In this document: positions 9,198-21,500 of the stretch, piece by piece | How the letters are laid out: each line of letters starts with the position of its first letter | How positions within the stretch are numbered: the first letter of the stretch is position 1 | Assembly (NCBI GenBank): GCA_000310025.1 | Contig: FN649748.1 | Location: 84,475 to 112,868 of the forward strand | Direction: 5' to 3' | DNA: 28,394 nt | Source of the DNA: Ectocarpus siliculosus | Lineage: Eukaryota; Sar; Phaeophyceae; Ectocarpales; Ectocarpaceae | Notes under the pieces: model-generated | Told to the model about the DNA's origin: nothing | The model's database searches: none | The model's input: only the letters and a program-made list of their open reading frames with translations | Translations under genes and position numbers: made by a program

Positions 9198-11171
9198 TTT
9201 TTCGGGCCGCATGCGTTGCATGGATGAGAGCTGGGCGGCAGATTCGGAGGCAAGGGGGCAGCGAGGGTTCCGGTGCGCGTGCTGTTCGGCACTCTGTTGT
9301 GTTCGCTTCCTCATCCTCCCCAATGTCTCACGGTGGAACCGGAGTGTTGTTGTGATTGGGAGGGGGGCAGGAGGCACGGCGGGAGTAACCCCTTGTTTCT
9401 GTGTCGTTTCTTGACCTGTTGAACTTCCAGAAACCCGACCACGTCTCGGCTTCCTCTCAAGGATCCAAGAGCTGATCGTTTTAGCGTTTTAGAAGACCGT
9501 GTTGACGGACACGGCAATGGATAAACAAGCACTCGCTCTCTTGCAGACGTACGACGGCGTTTTCCGTCCTCCGTTGTGGTGGTACTATTGTTTATCTTGC
9601 CTTGTCCGTAAAAGAAAAAAATAACAGTATAACTTGTTTCTCCTGTTGCTCTCTGTTGTGCGCGTTGGATGTGGCTGGCGCCCGAGTTTTGCTGGAACAC
9701 TGCAGCTGCACACTACTATGTCAAAAGAAAAGTTAATTCATAGGTATTGCGGCACTCAACGAAAAATTACAGCAGGAAGATGCCGCGATCACCCGAGGCC
9801 AGTCGGCTCCCTTGTTCACTTGCGCTACATACCTCAAATCGCACGCACCGCAGGAAATCAACGCATCACCCTTGAGTCCGGTGCCGGTTGCGTAGTATTT
9901 TCTGCAGATTTTTCTGCAGAACGGCAGAATAAGGTGTGATGCGCTCTCTCTCACTCTGAAAATGGGGAAGGGAGACTTTCGGAAAGGATCGCAACACCTA
10001 TTTAGTTTAGGCTCCCATTCTCCGGGAGGGTGTCATGCGAGTTCACGCATCATCGCACGCATCCACCACGGGGTAAAACGGACAGCACCGTTGCCGAAAA
10101 CATCCCGATTTATTCATTCCGTGCTTAGACGAGCGATTTTTTTCCGGGAGATTTCGACAACACGAGAAGAAGCAAATCCCCCACCATTGGACAGGGAGAA
10201 CGAAACGAAAGTCTTGTCGACCGATGCTGTCTACGTTGACGGTGCGTTTTCTGTGGTATGGGTATCGAGAACACCCAGGGGTGAACCGCGGGAGGCGTGC
10301 TGCAAAACCCGCAGCAGCACGCGGACTACATCGCGGTCGCGCAAACCCCGGACAGAATTGAACGAAGACGTCCATCCTCCCCCCCCCACCCCCGAATTTT
10401 GGGTGAGAAAAGAACGCATGCACCCAGCCACACAGGTCACCAATTGCTTGTTTGAGGATTTTCCGGCACCCCGCCCCTTTGGAGCAGCTGTGCCGTGGTC
10501 GTGCCAGCGGTTGGGCAAGCCGCTTGGTAACCAAGTCACCGCCCCAGAGACTTGGTTTCTTCACACAGAGACGTTAACGAGCAACCTCACACGTCAATCA
10601 GGCTACGATTCCGACCCTCTGAGAGCGTGTTTTGCGTGGAAAGCCTCTAGTTACATACCAGCGCGTGTGGTTGGCTGACCACCCGGTGGTGGGTGCGGGG
10701 ATCTGCCCAGACGGCAGTCAACACGCACGGACTGCAGGACCACAAAACAAGCACATGAAGTCGATGTACTTGTCTTAATAGCGAACAGCGACGACGACGA
10801 CGAACGACAGCGGTGGTGTATTGGGTGCTTCGCTATTTCGCCGCCCCTCCATCGTACAGACCCCTAGGTGTTCCCCGTAGAACCAACAGTCCAAACGTGC
10901 ACGCTTCGATCATGACGAAGGGTAGTCTCATCAGACTTGACGACAAATTGCAGGGTAGTCTTCAACTCGAAGCACTGGAGAGTTGCAGTTATACCTGTCT
11001 CTCTTCTCTTGTCTGTAGACTCAAGACCCCCAGCCTTCCGGGGTCCCCCTAAATCTTCTCTCACGCTATCCTCCTCCACTTCCCGAGAAGATCGCGATGG
11101 CGCTACTACACAACCGACCAAACACACCTGCTGCTCATACGTAGAGCCACGAAAACCACAAAAACCGTTAA
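9198..11171. other. Intergenic region between convergent genes
   Basis: About 2 kb lies between the ClpS-like stop (9197) and the stop of the large minus-strand gene (11172). It should hold both 3' untranslated regions. A 238-codon ATG frame at 9962-10678 on the plus strand is the longest open frame but shows no domain, repeats or splice support. I see no clear AATAAA polyadenylation signal for either gene. No mobile element was recognised. Confidence 0.4.
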
Positions 11172-14100
11172 TTAAACCTCTCCCTGCGCGTCCACGTAGA
11201 CGTGCGGCTTCCCCTGCTGCCGGAGCTTCTCCTGCTCCATCCAGAAGATGCACGTGTCGATGGTGTTTCGCTCCGACGCCACGGTGCCCACGGCGACGCT
11301 GTCGTTCCAGTAGACGGGGTTGTAACCCCTCTTCAGCCTCCCGGATAGAACTTTGTGTCGCATGTTGCCCTGGAAAAAGACGACCAGGGCGTAACAGCGG
11401 TTTAGTCAAACCAGGGGGGGGGTTGATGATGTATGAATATTCAACACCTGATGAGAGGGAGAGAGAGAGAGAGCGAGAACCTATCGGCGATACTGCTCGA
11501 CGGTGGTTGAAAACAAACACAAAGACAGAAATCGCGGAATTACTTACAACGTGAGGCGCGACATGTCAAGCAAAGAGGGAGCGTCGGCGAACAAAGCAGT
11601 TGTGAGCAGTACAACTACCTACACTGCGATGTTCACCTCACTTCACGCGCAGGCTTGCGCAGCACTGTGTAGCGCCTACAATTATTTGTGGTGAACTCAA
11701 CAATCACTCCATCTCTCTCCCAAGTGCAGGTGCGCGCAGTCACATCTCCTCCTCCTCCTCCTCCTCCTTCTCCTCCTATGAAAATCTGCAGCACAGATCG
11801 AACGATGTATGATGCGATGTTTACGTTGTCTACATACACTTACCGCGGTCTTGGCAGGCCTCCCAAGGTCTTCGACGAGCGCCAACCGGTTCTGGTGGCT
11901 GGCGTGCCCGCGCTTGGCGGCCTCCGCGTCAAGGTCCTCGGACGACGTCATGTACGTCGACACCAGCTGCGAAATAAACCCACCCGGCTGTTGTAACGCG
12001 TGTGTGTGTGTGCGCGCGCGAGTGTTGTTTTCAGCCCGCCGGATGCCCGGGAGGGTAGCCGAAGACGACGACAACGCAGCGGCGGCGTGCGCAGAAAGAG
12101 ATGAATTTATGCCGAATTTGATCACGCAATTGTTCATGTTTCTTTCTACGGGGAGCTTGGGGGTAGAGGGGTATGCGCTGTGGGAACAAAACACCCCAAG
12201 AGGCGAATTGATTGTACTGCCAATCTGGACGTGGGCGGAGTTCTGATTCGTGCAAGTGACCCCGCATATACCACGGCGGTGGAGTAGTAACGAAACACTG
12301 TGTCCCGCCAAGAAGTTAGTCTCTCAGCAGTCACCAAGCATTCGTTACATGGCTTTACACGGGTACCATGGCATTAGACCCCAGTGCAAGAAATAGGCAC
12401 ATTTAGACGAAAACGACTTCTTACTGCTGTACAGTAAGTAGTCTTTGGTGCTGCTGCTACTGCTGTACGCTAGGATGGCTCCGCCGCCACGGAGCGTAGT
12501 GCGTCGTCGCCTGCTATGCTGTCAGATGCAACCAATGCTCAAGTGGGCCTAATACATGAAAGCATGCTATTATACCGACGCCATTCCTAAGCCTGGTGCC
12601 TCTAGTTTGAAGCCACCTCACGCTACTGCCGGAAGTCTGTGACATTGATGGGAGCTCTGAAGCTTACATCTACGGAGCTACGCAGCAGCATGCACATCGT
12701 GCAAGGACTTGTTCGCCAAAAGGGAGCAACACCTGGCTTGCACACAGAACCCGACTGCAGTAGGGGAGGCAATTTCGCTCGTTTTCGTTCTTATGTCAGA
12801 GGGAGAGAGATGTAGGACGCAAGGTCAGCTGTGTTACCACGGCGGTGCCTTCAGTGCAGCTCGTGCCTTAGCGAAGGAACGAATGACGACATTTTCTTGC
12901 TTCCTGTCCAACTTTGGCCTGCCTGCTTGCTGCGTTGAGCAGGAAGTACTGACTCTTATCGTCAAACTCTCTTGCAACAAACCCTCGAGCTCACCATCTT
13001 GGCTTCTTTCTCTCTCTCGAATTCGCCCTCTTATGCCTGGCCTTCCGACCTGGTAGCTTCTCCTCCTGCCTCGTGCGCTTCTCTGATGAGTGAGCTCGGA
13101 GTTGTGCTGTGCAGTGCTGGCTCTGCTCTGGCTGCTGCATCGCTATGTGTCCCCCGAAACCCCCGCTTACCCCGTCCCTGCGGTCTACGCGCCCCCCCTC
13201 CGCACCCCTTCTCCGGAGATGTGCGTACATCAAGCACTCAAGCACCAAGCACCTCACGACCGCGCGTAACTCCATGTTTCGAGGCCGCAGCAAAATTATT
13301 AACAGCACACAAAGTACTCTGGCTACTTCGCCAAAATGTCAACATGGTGAATACAGTATTGTGCTGAAGCATGTGAGGAGCGAGGACCAGCTAATAGCAG
13401 ACATACTGACGAAGCATCTGGACATACATACATACACGTGGATCGTGTCCCAAAACATGGAGGATCTCGGAGATTTGACACGGGGTGACGGCCGTTAGAG
13501 TCAGATGTTGTACAACCGACAACAGAGAGACCTGAAAAGAGGGTTGGTGGTGTGACTGCACACATCAATGCTCAAGACAAAGGACGACCTGGTTTGACCA
13601 AGAACATCATCATCTATGCATACAACGACTATGGCCTCAGAAAGTGGATCCGGATTCATCTCGAGCGACGACGAACGAACGCAACATCAACTACGAGCTC
13701 TGCGACATTTAGACTAGTGACAAAAATTGACTTCGTCTCGGCGACAACAGACTTCGGTCGGAACAGACTTCGGTCTGAACATTACACCTAACTCTGTCTG
13801 GAACTAACCCCATACCATACGCTTAACCGCTTGGAGACGACTCTTGGGGTACAGGGCACCTCGGCACTACACATGTCTACATGCCTTATTATTATAGGAT
13901 GCCATGATCTGCCACAAAACGTCCCATGGTCCGGGTTGTGGAAAGAAAGGTTCATGAACCTCCATGCAAACTCATGGGGCTCCATGGACCGATCCAAAAA
14001 CGCCCAAAAACTGCTGTAAACGACCCATCGATGGGCGACAAACTTTTCTCTCGTCTTGGGGTTACCATTGGCGAGCCACCCGGTGTTTCGTAACACGCAG

Positions 14101-14610
14101 CTGCACACGCATGCATATGTTCCTATTCCAATGCATGCCTTTGCTTCTCAATTCCTTTTCTGGAAGTGTCCAGAATAGCGGTGAGATAATAGTCGTTATC
14201 GGGGAAATGGTTCCTACTTGTAGGTTCCTAGAACGAATGCTGTGGTTGTTGCAGTTAGTATTTGGCATCTGACCCGCACCCTCTATCTGATCTTCAAACA
14301 ACAGCGATGGCAATTTGTCGAGTACAATTTGTGTGTTCGGGTTCACGGTACAACAAACTCCGCCGAATCGCTTTGTAAGAGCTTTGCGAACCGTGCCCCT
14401 TCGCACAGAATCGTCGCGGCGTCCAAGACGTAAAATCGTACAGATAACGGGCCAGATTTACCACCGCTCCCTCTTGCGTCTCTCGGTGTTAAAGCAACAG
14501 AAATATCCTACCTATCTAGACTAGACGCATTTATGCAACAACCGAAGAGTCTCCGACGATCACGGACTTCGCATCTACCCCGGCCAACCGAAGCTTCTCT
14601 CCTTGTTGGA

Positions 14611-14652
<42 letters not shown>

Positions 14653-17600
14653 GCTTAGCCCGCCCGCTCATAGGCTTCTTTCCTCCTCCGCGGTCATCCT
14701 TTTCGTCGCCCACCTGGATGACGATGCCTCTAGCAACACGTTCAGCAAATTTCGACGCCGCGTGGGAATCGACAATCGCGAGCGTTGGGACCCTCACGCC
14801 CAAGCGCAGAGGAAGACGCTGGCCCCCTTCTTCCCCCCCGTCCCCTCCACCGCCCTTCCTTGTGGGATACGCCTCGACGTACGCCCGGTCTCTGGCGGCG
14901 CCATCCCAATACAACCGAACAACCATGTCCCGCGTCTCTCCCCGGGAAGCGTCGGCCGTCTCGAGTCCGCTGCTGCAACTCGGATCGCGCTTCGTGGCCG
15001 TTTTGGCATCATCGTGTTTTCCGGGTTGTGTTAATATTGTGAGGCCGCCTTCTTCTCCGGCGGCGACTGCGGAAGAAGCGTCAGAAGTGCTGGTCGGGGA
15101 TGACGAGGAGGCGTTCGACGAAACAACCATGATCGGTTGGCCTAACGGGCCGACGATGGGGACTTTCCGTCGAGCTCGCAGGATGATCGTCGCCTTGGGG
15201 GCCTCTGACCGAAGGTTTAGACCGGCGGTATCTCTTTTATCGTCCCCTGTTCTTCGGTTGCCGCTATTACTACTATACCCGTCGTCGAAGTGTTCCACCT
15301 GATCGCCCTCGTAGCCCACGGAAAACGCCATCCCCTCAGCGTCCGCCGCAAACGGAAACCCTCCACAGTCGTCGAGCTTGTGCCTTCCTTCCTTGGATTG
15401 GCCATCCGCCGACGAGCGTTCGGCTTCGCCAGAGGCGCTGCTGCCGTGCACGGAACTACTGGCGTGCTTGTCGAGCGGGAACTCCAGGCCCACCTTTCCC
15501 ACTGAAGTAGTTGTCACCTGTGTTTTCGTCGTTCGAAAGACAATAATGATACCAGTCGGCAATCACCATGATTTGTGTCGGCGGTGTTCGTAAGGGAGAG
15601 CTGGAGCCGCAGAGAGAGCGTGGACCGGCAACCCGGCGTAACGTTCAGTGTAGTTGCTCGTGTTCCGTGTCGTGCCAGGCGGAAGTCGTGATCGCGTGAA
15701 TGTCGTGGTGTTTCGATGAAAACATCAAGCAGGTTACGATCCACTTTACGCTGGACGATTTCGACAACTGAAATCACAACGGCTTTGTAGGTCCTTCCTA
15801 CCTCAAAAGCAGCAAGAAAAGCATCCAAAGTGAGAGCACCACACCATCTATCGGCCGTGTAGACTCGGCATTGCCTGAGAGTACACGTTCACCTTTGCGT
15901 GCCTCACAAGAGACCGCGCCAAGCTCAACAGTGGGTCAACCTTCCCGGCTGAAGGTTCTCCCGCCGCCAAGGCCGCGGCCGCCACTGCCTCCGCCCTCGC
16001 CACCGCCGCTGCCCCGGGCGCCGCCCTGCCCGGCACACTGCTCTGGGAAGCGCTGGTACCGGTGCTGCGCGCCCGTTGCAGGATTTTCACCTATGAACCA
16101 ATTTCCACCGGAGAAATTTTGACCAATTTTTTAGAATGACACGCTGTGCCCTTTCATGACGACTGCCATCCGACAACACTTCTTGTGGACCGTCACAGCA
16201 ACCAGAAAGCGCCAGAGACCTACAAGAGAGTGGCCTCTTTTAACCGGGGTAGGGGGAGACGGAGAACCCTGGATTTTTGCTCGCGAAAGCAAAGAGCAGT
16301 CACGATCTGCTTCCAAAATACCAGGTACACTGGGCCACAAAGCGTACCATTGGGCAAGACGCTTGAGCGGACTCCATCCTACTACCATAGCCGAGGCCGC
16401 CCTTGAGTATAAAAAGGGCGGCACCGTGACGAAAAACGCGACCCTTGCCTCCTTTTCCCGCTCCATGAAGAGGACGCAGTTGAAACAGAAGTCCACCACG
16501 TCGACGAACGTGGTGCCCTCGCGGGTGTCGAGGTCGGCCGCCACCCACAGAGCGTTGATCGTGTCCGGCTGGGTTGCATGCAGAAATGCCAGGAATTGCG
16601 ACGTTGAGACGTTATTAAGTGATAAGCGCCTGCATAGACTCTTCAAATCAGAATCGTCTCTAGGGTTTGACCTCACCGATTGGAGCGCAGTCCCACGTTT
16701 GTTTCTTCGACATGCTTGAGAAAGCCGTGGCAAGAGCGTGCTATAAATGGTAAATGTAGGTGATCTACGTAGCTTTCTTGTTTGAAAGGGCCTACAGCAG
16801 TAGCTTCAGATACAAACGCTCTCTCGCTCGCTCCCCCCGACATCATTCTTTGTTGTGTCTTGCTTGCGTGCTGTGGCATAGAGAGATGGAAGTTAGGGAG
16901 AAACTAAATCCTCGGCAAGGTTCGTGTCCTGAAAACCAATTTCTGACTTCTTTGAAACTTCTTCTGTGCAGCTGTGAAGGAGTCGGCTTCTTGTGCATGA
17001 TACCCATTGGCCAATTTCATCTTTGCCGAAGCGTTGTTTCCTCTCTGTGATCGCACCCCTGTCAAACACGGTGCGTCTTCAAATTCGCGGGTATTCCGGG
17101 CAGAGTCCAGTGCGTGAAATGCTGAGAGTCGATACAGACACTACCATCTGTCTTATGGTTCGCCATACCTCGAGGTCGAGGCCGAGGGACGCCATGCATC
17201 TGGCGAATGTCGCGGGGTCCCTGAGCCGCTCGATAGCAGCTCCTTGTTTGTCCTGTAAATATCGCCGTAGCACAACATCCGCACCTATTGACCCGTTGGT
17301 GCGACCCGAAGACTACTTGTACAGCTCAGAGCAATTCTTAGGACGCGCCCAATGCTCGTGTTCTGTAGGCTCGGCCGGTCGTTGTCAGACTACTTTGTTA
17401 GGAGGGTGAAGGTCTGTGCACCGCACGCTTAGTAAAACGTTCCGGTTCGTACCCCTTCACGCATTCGAGGTGTTCGCTGGCCTCTCTCTTCTCTCTCTCT
17501 CCCTCTCTCTCCCGCTCTCTTGCGCTTTGCTAAGGCTTCTCGACCTACCTCTCGCAAAATTTCGACGATTTTTCTCTGAATGTCGTCGCGGCTTTTCCCC

Positions 17601-18117
17601 CGCACCGTCGCAGTTCCCGCCCCTTGCTGCTGCTGCGAACCTCCCTCTCCCATGCCCCCCCCAACGCCCCCGCCTCCCCCAGGCCCGCGGTTGTTGTTGA
17701 AAATCTCGTGCCTCATCTTGAGAGACCACGGGTGGAACATCCCTTCGATCGTCTTTGCTATCATGGGCACCTGTAGTAGCATCGGTTGTTTGACGAGAAG
17801 GTCTGGACCACGTCGTGTGTACCGGGGAGAGAATTGATGCTGCCGCACGATAGCTACACCTAACCCCAGACGACAGGCAGCTTTGCGTCTCGCCAGACGT
17901 GACACGGACGCAACTGCTTCGTACACCGTAAAAGCTTAAAGTGAACCACGTAGTCTGTGGGTGCAATTGTCGCCCTCCCTCCCTCCTTCCCTCCCTCCCT
18001 CCCTCTCTCTGTCTCTGTCTCTGTCTCTGTCTCTGTCTCTGTCTCTGTCTCTGTCTCTGTCTCTGTCTCTGTCTCTGTCTCTGTCTCTCTGTCTGTCTCT
18101 GTCTCTCTGTCTATCTC

Positions 18118-18161
<44 letters not shown>

Positions 18162-18530
18162 CCTCGTTCTTCTTATCTCCCACGCGTGTTGCATTCCCTT
18201 TCGCCTCGTTGCTGCCTCCCGTGGTGGTCACCCTTTCTGTCACGCTCTACAGCCATTACTTGTAAATTTCACAGAGAGCGACATCCACAAAAAAAACGCA
18301 CGTCAATGAGTACACTACAACGTCCGTGTCTAGCCGGAACGGCGAGAGCCTGGATTTTTTCCACTCGATTTGTACAAGGTACCACCACACACGTACCAAT
18401 TCGATGTAGTTGACCATGCCGTCTAAGATGTTCGCCTGGCTCATCAACGCCGTCACGTGCAGCCGGCTCAGGCTGAGCAAGGGCGCGTTGAGTAGAAGTT
18501 TCGTCAGCTGGCGTGCCCGCAGCACCCTGC

Positions 18531-18563
<33 letters not shown>

Positions 18564-21500
18564 CATTACGCCCATCGCCATTATCACACGGTTGGTTGGG
18601 GTAGAACGGCAATCGAAGCACAGGGGGGCAGAAAGATTTTGTTCAGAAGATGTCTTCGACCACCAAGAGATGAGCCGAATGCCGGGAAACAAGCAAACAA
18701 ACCAACGTCGAGTGGAGGGTATCAAACTGCCACGTTCTCAGGTGGTCCTGAGTCGGCAGCTGCTATAACACGGCGCGCCGCGCCGGATCCCTCATACCCT
18801 GCATGTATCCCTTTCCGACCGCCACGGCTCACCCGGAGAAGAGCGTTTGCCACCCGATTGGTCGGATCCCTATACCCTTTTCCGACCGCCCCGGCGTACC
18901 CGGAGTAGTGCTTGCAGCCAATCCCTGTACCCTTTTCCGACCGCCCCTGCTTACCCGGAGTAGTGCTTGCCGCCGATTGCCACGGCGTCTCCGTTGCTCT
19001 TCATGTGCCCCTTGTTCCCCAGGGGGTCGCTCTTGGCTTCCTCCTCCCTGCACAGGGCCATGAGGTACTTCTGGGTGTCTGACGCCGAGGCCTCCGCAAC
19101 CGTGTTGCGGAGAGTGGTGAACCGGACCTGTGATGAGCAAGGAACACACACACACACACACCGCGAAACATTAAGGGGGTGGAGGGATACCATTGGATCC
19201 GGTTTAGCGACCCCCTGTTCAGCAACATGCCCTGTAAGCGGCCGCAACATCGCGTGGTACGACCCGCCCTGAAGAGCGACCATATTCCCTCCTGGCACTG
19301 AGGGACGCTAAACCGGGGGCCCACCACTGTATTAGCAGTGCGGTTCATTTTCGGTAGCCCTTCTTCAGGTGTTTCAAGCGTCGGGAGCCAATGTTTGATT
19401 CATTCTGTAGGATATGCGTCTGGGAGAGCACATGTACAAGTGCCGAACAAGACGGCTGTGTGGGCACCCGTTCAGGCATTAACACTAAAGGTCACGAGTG
19501 CAGTGAAGACAGGCGGGGCTGCGCGTGTCTGAAGGCATTTTGTGAACATCTGGGCGCTAATCCGCAGGGACCACCCCCTACCTGACAGCCGCGAAAGATT
19601 CAAGTGGAGTAAAACCGGGTGGGATTGAGCGTGCCCGAACGAGAGTTTTAACCTCTGGATACCGTTTCGCAGGAACGACAGTAATTTATCTGGCAAATCG
19701 ACCGTTGACGATCACAAGAAATAAACGAAAAGAAGCTAACAGCAAATACTACGGTACACTGCAGACCGCACCACCCCTTTTTCTGATCTGAATAAGTACA
19801 AGGTAGAAGCGAAGCCTTACACAAGAAGTTTAACCCCAGCCGCTTACACAAGAAGTTTAACCCCAGCCGACACTACAGGCTGTTTGTCCTCTGTTGGTGT
19901 CGTCCTAGAGGACACCAGCCGCGAGCGTTGTCCCAAAACAAGTAACAGGCTTCTAGAAAGTGGGGGTGGCGCGTCTCTGTACCTGCTCCAGACCGGCCCC
20001 GAGCTTCCGGTAGACGACGTTCCCGTGAGAGTCCTTGGGCAGGAGGTTGAGCAGCAGCTTGGACTCGATCTTGGTTAGGCCGCCGCAGCGGTCGGCGGAG
20101 ATGCACTGCTTGAACTCCGCTCGAGGGAGGACGCCAGTGCCGTTGGGGTCGTGGCTCTTGCAAAGGGTCTTCAGCTGCCGCACCAGGCGGTCGAACTCGG
20201 CGTCGTAGAGCGCATGTATCGCCTTGCGGGGGAAGGAAACAGAGGACCAGGTGAATGGTGGTGCGGTCATCGCGTCTTGAAGGCAACATGCCAAGCGGGG
20301 GGCGCGAGCGGCGGAGCGTACTCTTATGTTTTGTATGCCAGTGGTTGGACCATTGACCACACGTCCTCGAGAGGACGGAGAGCGGGGACGGGAGGGAGAT
20401 CTAGCACAAGAGGAGTAGGGGCGTGAGGTACCTGACTCGACGAGAATTTTCCCCTTCGGGAGACTGTATCACCGTTGTAAGCCGACAGCTACAATAAGGT
20501 AAGCGCCGAATACCACTTGGGACAGTTGCAGGGATGTAACCTCTGGAACCCCAACCGTTTTTGACGAAGGGGGACTGCTGTTTGTTGCGACGGGCGCGGG
20601 GACCGAGAGGGTAGATCGGATCGACTGGAATGTACCTGCTGGTCCAGGTCAAGGTTCGCTTCGTCCATCTCCTCGCAAGCGCGACGCCTCGCACGGAAGG
20701 CATCCACCAGGTTGTAGGCCAGCGGGATGAATTCGTAGTACTGGTGCGCCAGCGGTTACGGCGCGCGGGGGTGAGCAGGCATCGAGGGAGCGGTGAACAA
20801 TATTGCTGTCATGTGAGCTTGTGTTGCGGTAATTGATCTGTGTTAGCGCCGGGCGGAGAAGTGCGTGCGTGCCAGCGTATGTGTCGACGCACACTTTTTC
20901 AAGGCCGACGCATACAGGCACCCAATGACGATGTCTCACCGGACTGCTGCTACACGAGGTGCGACAAGTTCGACACCTTTGGGAGGTAAAGCGTGCCATC
21001 TCTTGCGTCGCTTGTTCGAAAAAAAGACAGAACAACGAGCAAACACTGAGAAAAGCTTTGCTCCAGGAGATGGGGACCATGGGGAGAGACACAGACGAGA
21101 CGAGAGCATCGACGCCTCCTTACATCGATTGTGCCGTCAGCATTATCGTCGGCTTCCGCGATGACCAGGTGCAGCTCCGGCCCCGTCAAGCCCAGCTCGG
21201 CGTTTTGCATTATCGACGTCAGCTGTTCAGGAGTCAGGAATCCCTGTGTACCGAGCAACGCAACACGGATGTTTCGCAAATTTGAAGATGCCAACCAGCA
21301 GCGTGTGTCGGGGAAAAAAAACGTTCAACCCCCCCCCCCCCCTCTGCCAACGTGCCATGTAAGCGCAAACAATTTTCTACGAAGCAAGGCGTTCATGATT
21401 TTTTAGCAGGGAACAGAGACCAGGGACCCCCCCCCCCGGGTGCAGCCGTTCGCGTCGGAAAACGTGTAAATCTACATAGGAGAGAAAACTCTTTCCGGCA

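Larger units (their letters stand above)
16443..21243 (-). other. EF-hand block of the large gene (exons 7-14)
   Basis: Exons 7 and 8 together encode a canonical EF-hand loop, DDNADGTID then YYE. Asp, Asn, Asp, Thr, Asp and Glu fall at positions 1, 3, 5, 7, 9 and 12, with Gly at 6 and Ile at 8. The intron (21123-20741) cuts between loop positions 9 and 10. Exon 9 holds a second good loop (DPNGTGVLPRAE) followed by a degenerate partner (PKDSHGNVVYRK). Exons 10-11 form a helical segment ending in NILDGMVNYIEL, a loop lacking some ligands. Exons 13 and 14 carry two further degenerate hands (DKQGAAIERLRDPATF and ADLDTREGTTFVDVVDF). Exon 12 adds a Gly/Gln linker between helices. The pairing of hands is typical of calmodulin-like sensors, but most loops here look structural rather than calcium-binding. 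Confidence 0.65.

Noticed and set aside
9962-10678. 238-codon ATG frame on the plus strand
   Set aside because: No recognisable domain, no low-complexity or helix pattern, and no splice context. Several overlapping frames of similar quality occur on the other strand. Too weak to call a gene.
10937-11554. 205-codon plus-strand frame and a 218-codon minus-strand frame in another phase
   Set aside because: Both overlap the terminal exon (11369-11172) of the large gene. Only the frame with the ttccag acceptor and phase match reads as a conserved protein.
14603-15302. Plus-strand frames with Leu/Pro runs opposite exon 16
   Set aside because: They are antisense shadows of the long minus-strand exon. 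The poly-Leu is the complement of the polyglutamine codons.
17941-18413. Overlapping Ser/Leu/Val-rich frames up to 150 codons
   Set aside because: They are produced by the TCTCTG and CT repeats in all three frames and lie in an intron of the large gene.
18797-18978. CRISPR-like array
   Set aside because: The three units are imperfect tandem copies without unique spacers of constant length, and they overlap a splice donor.
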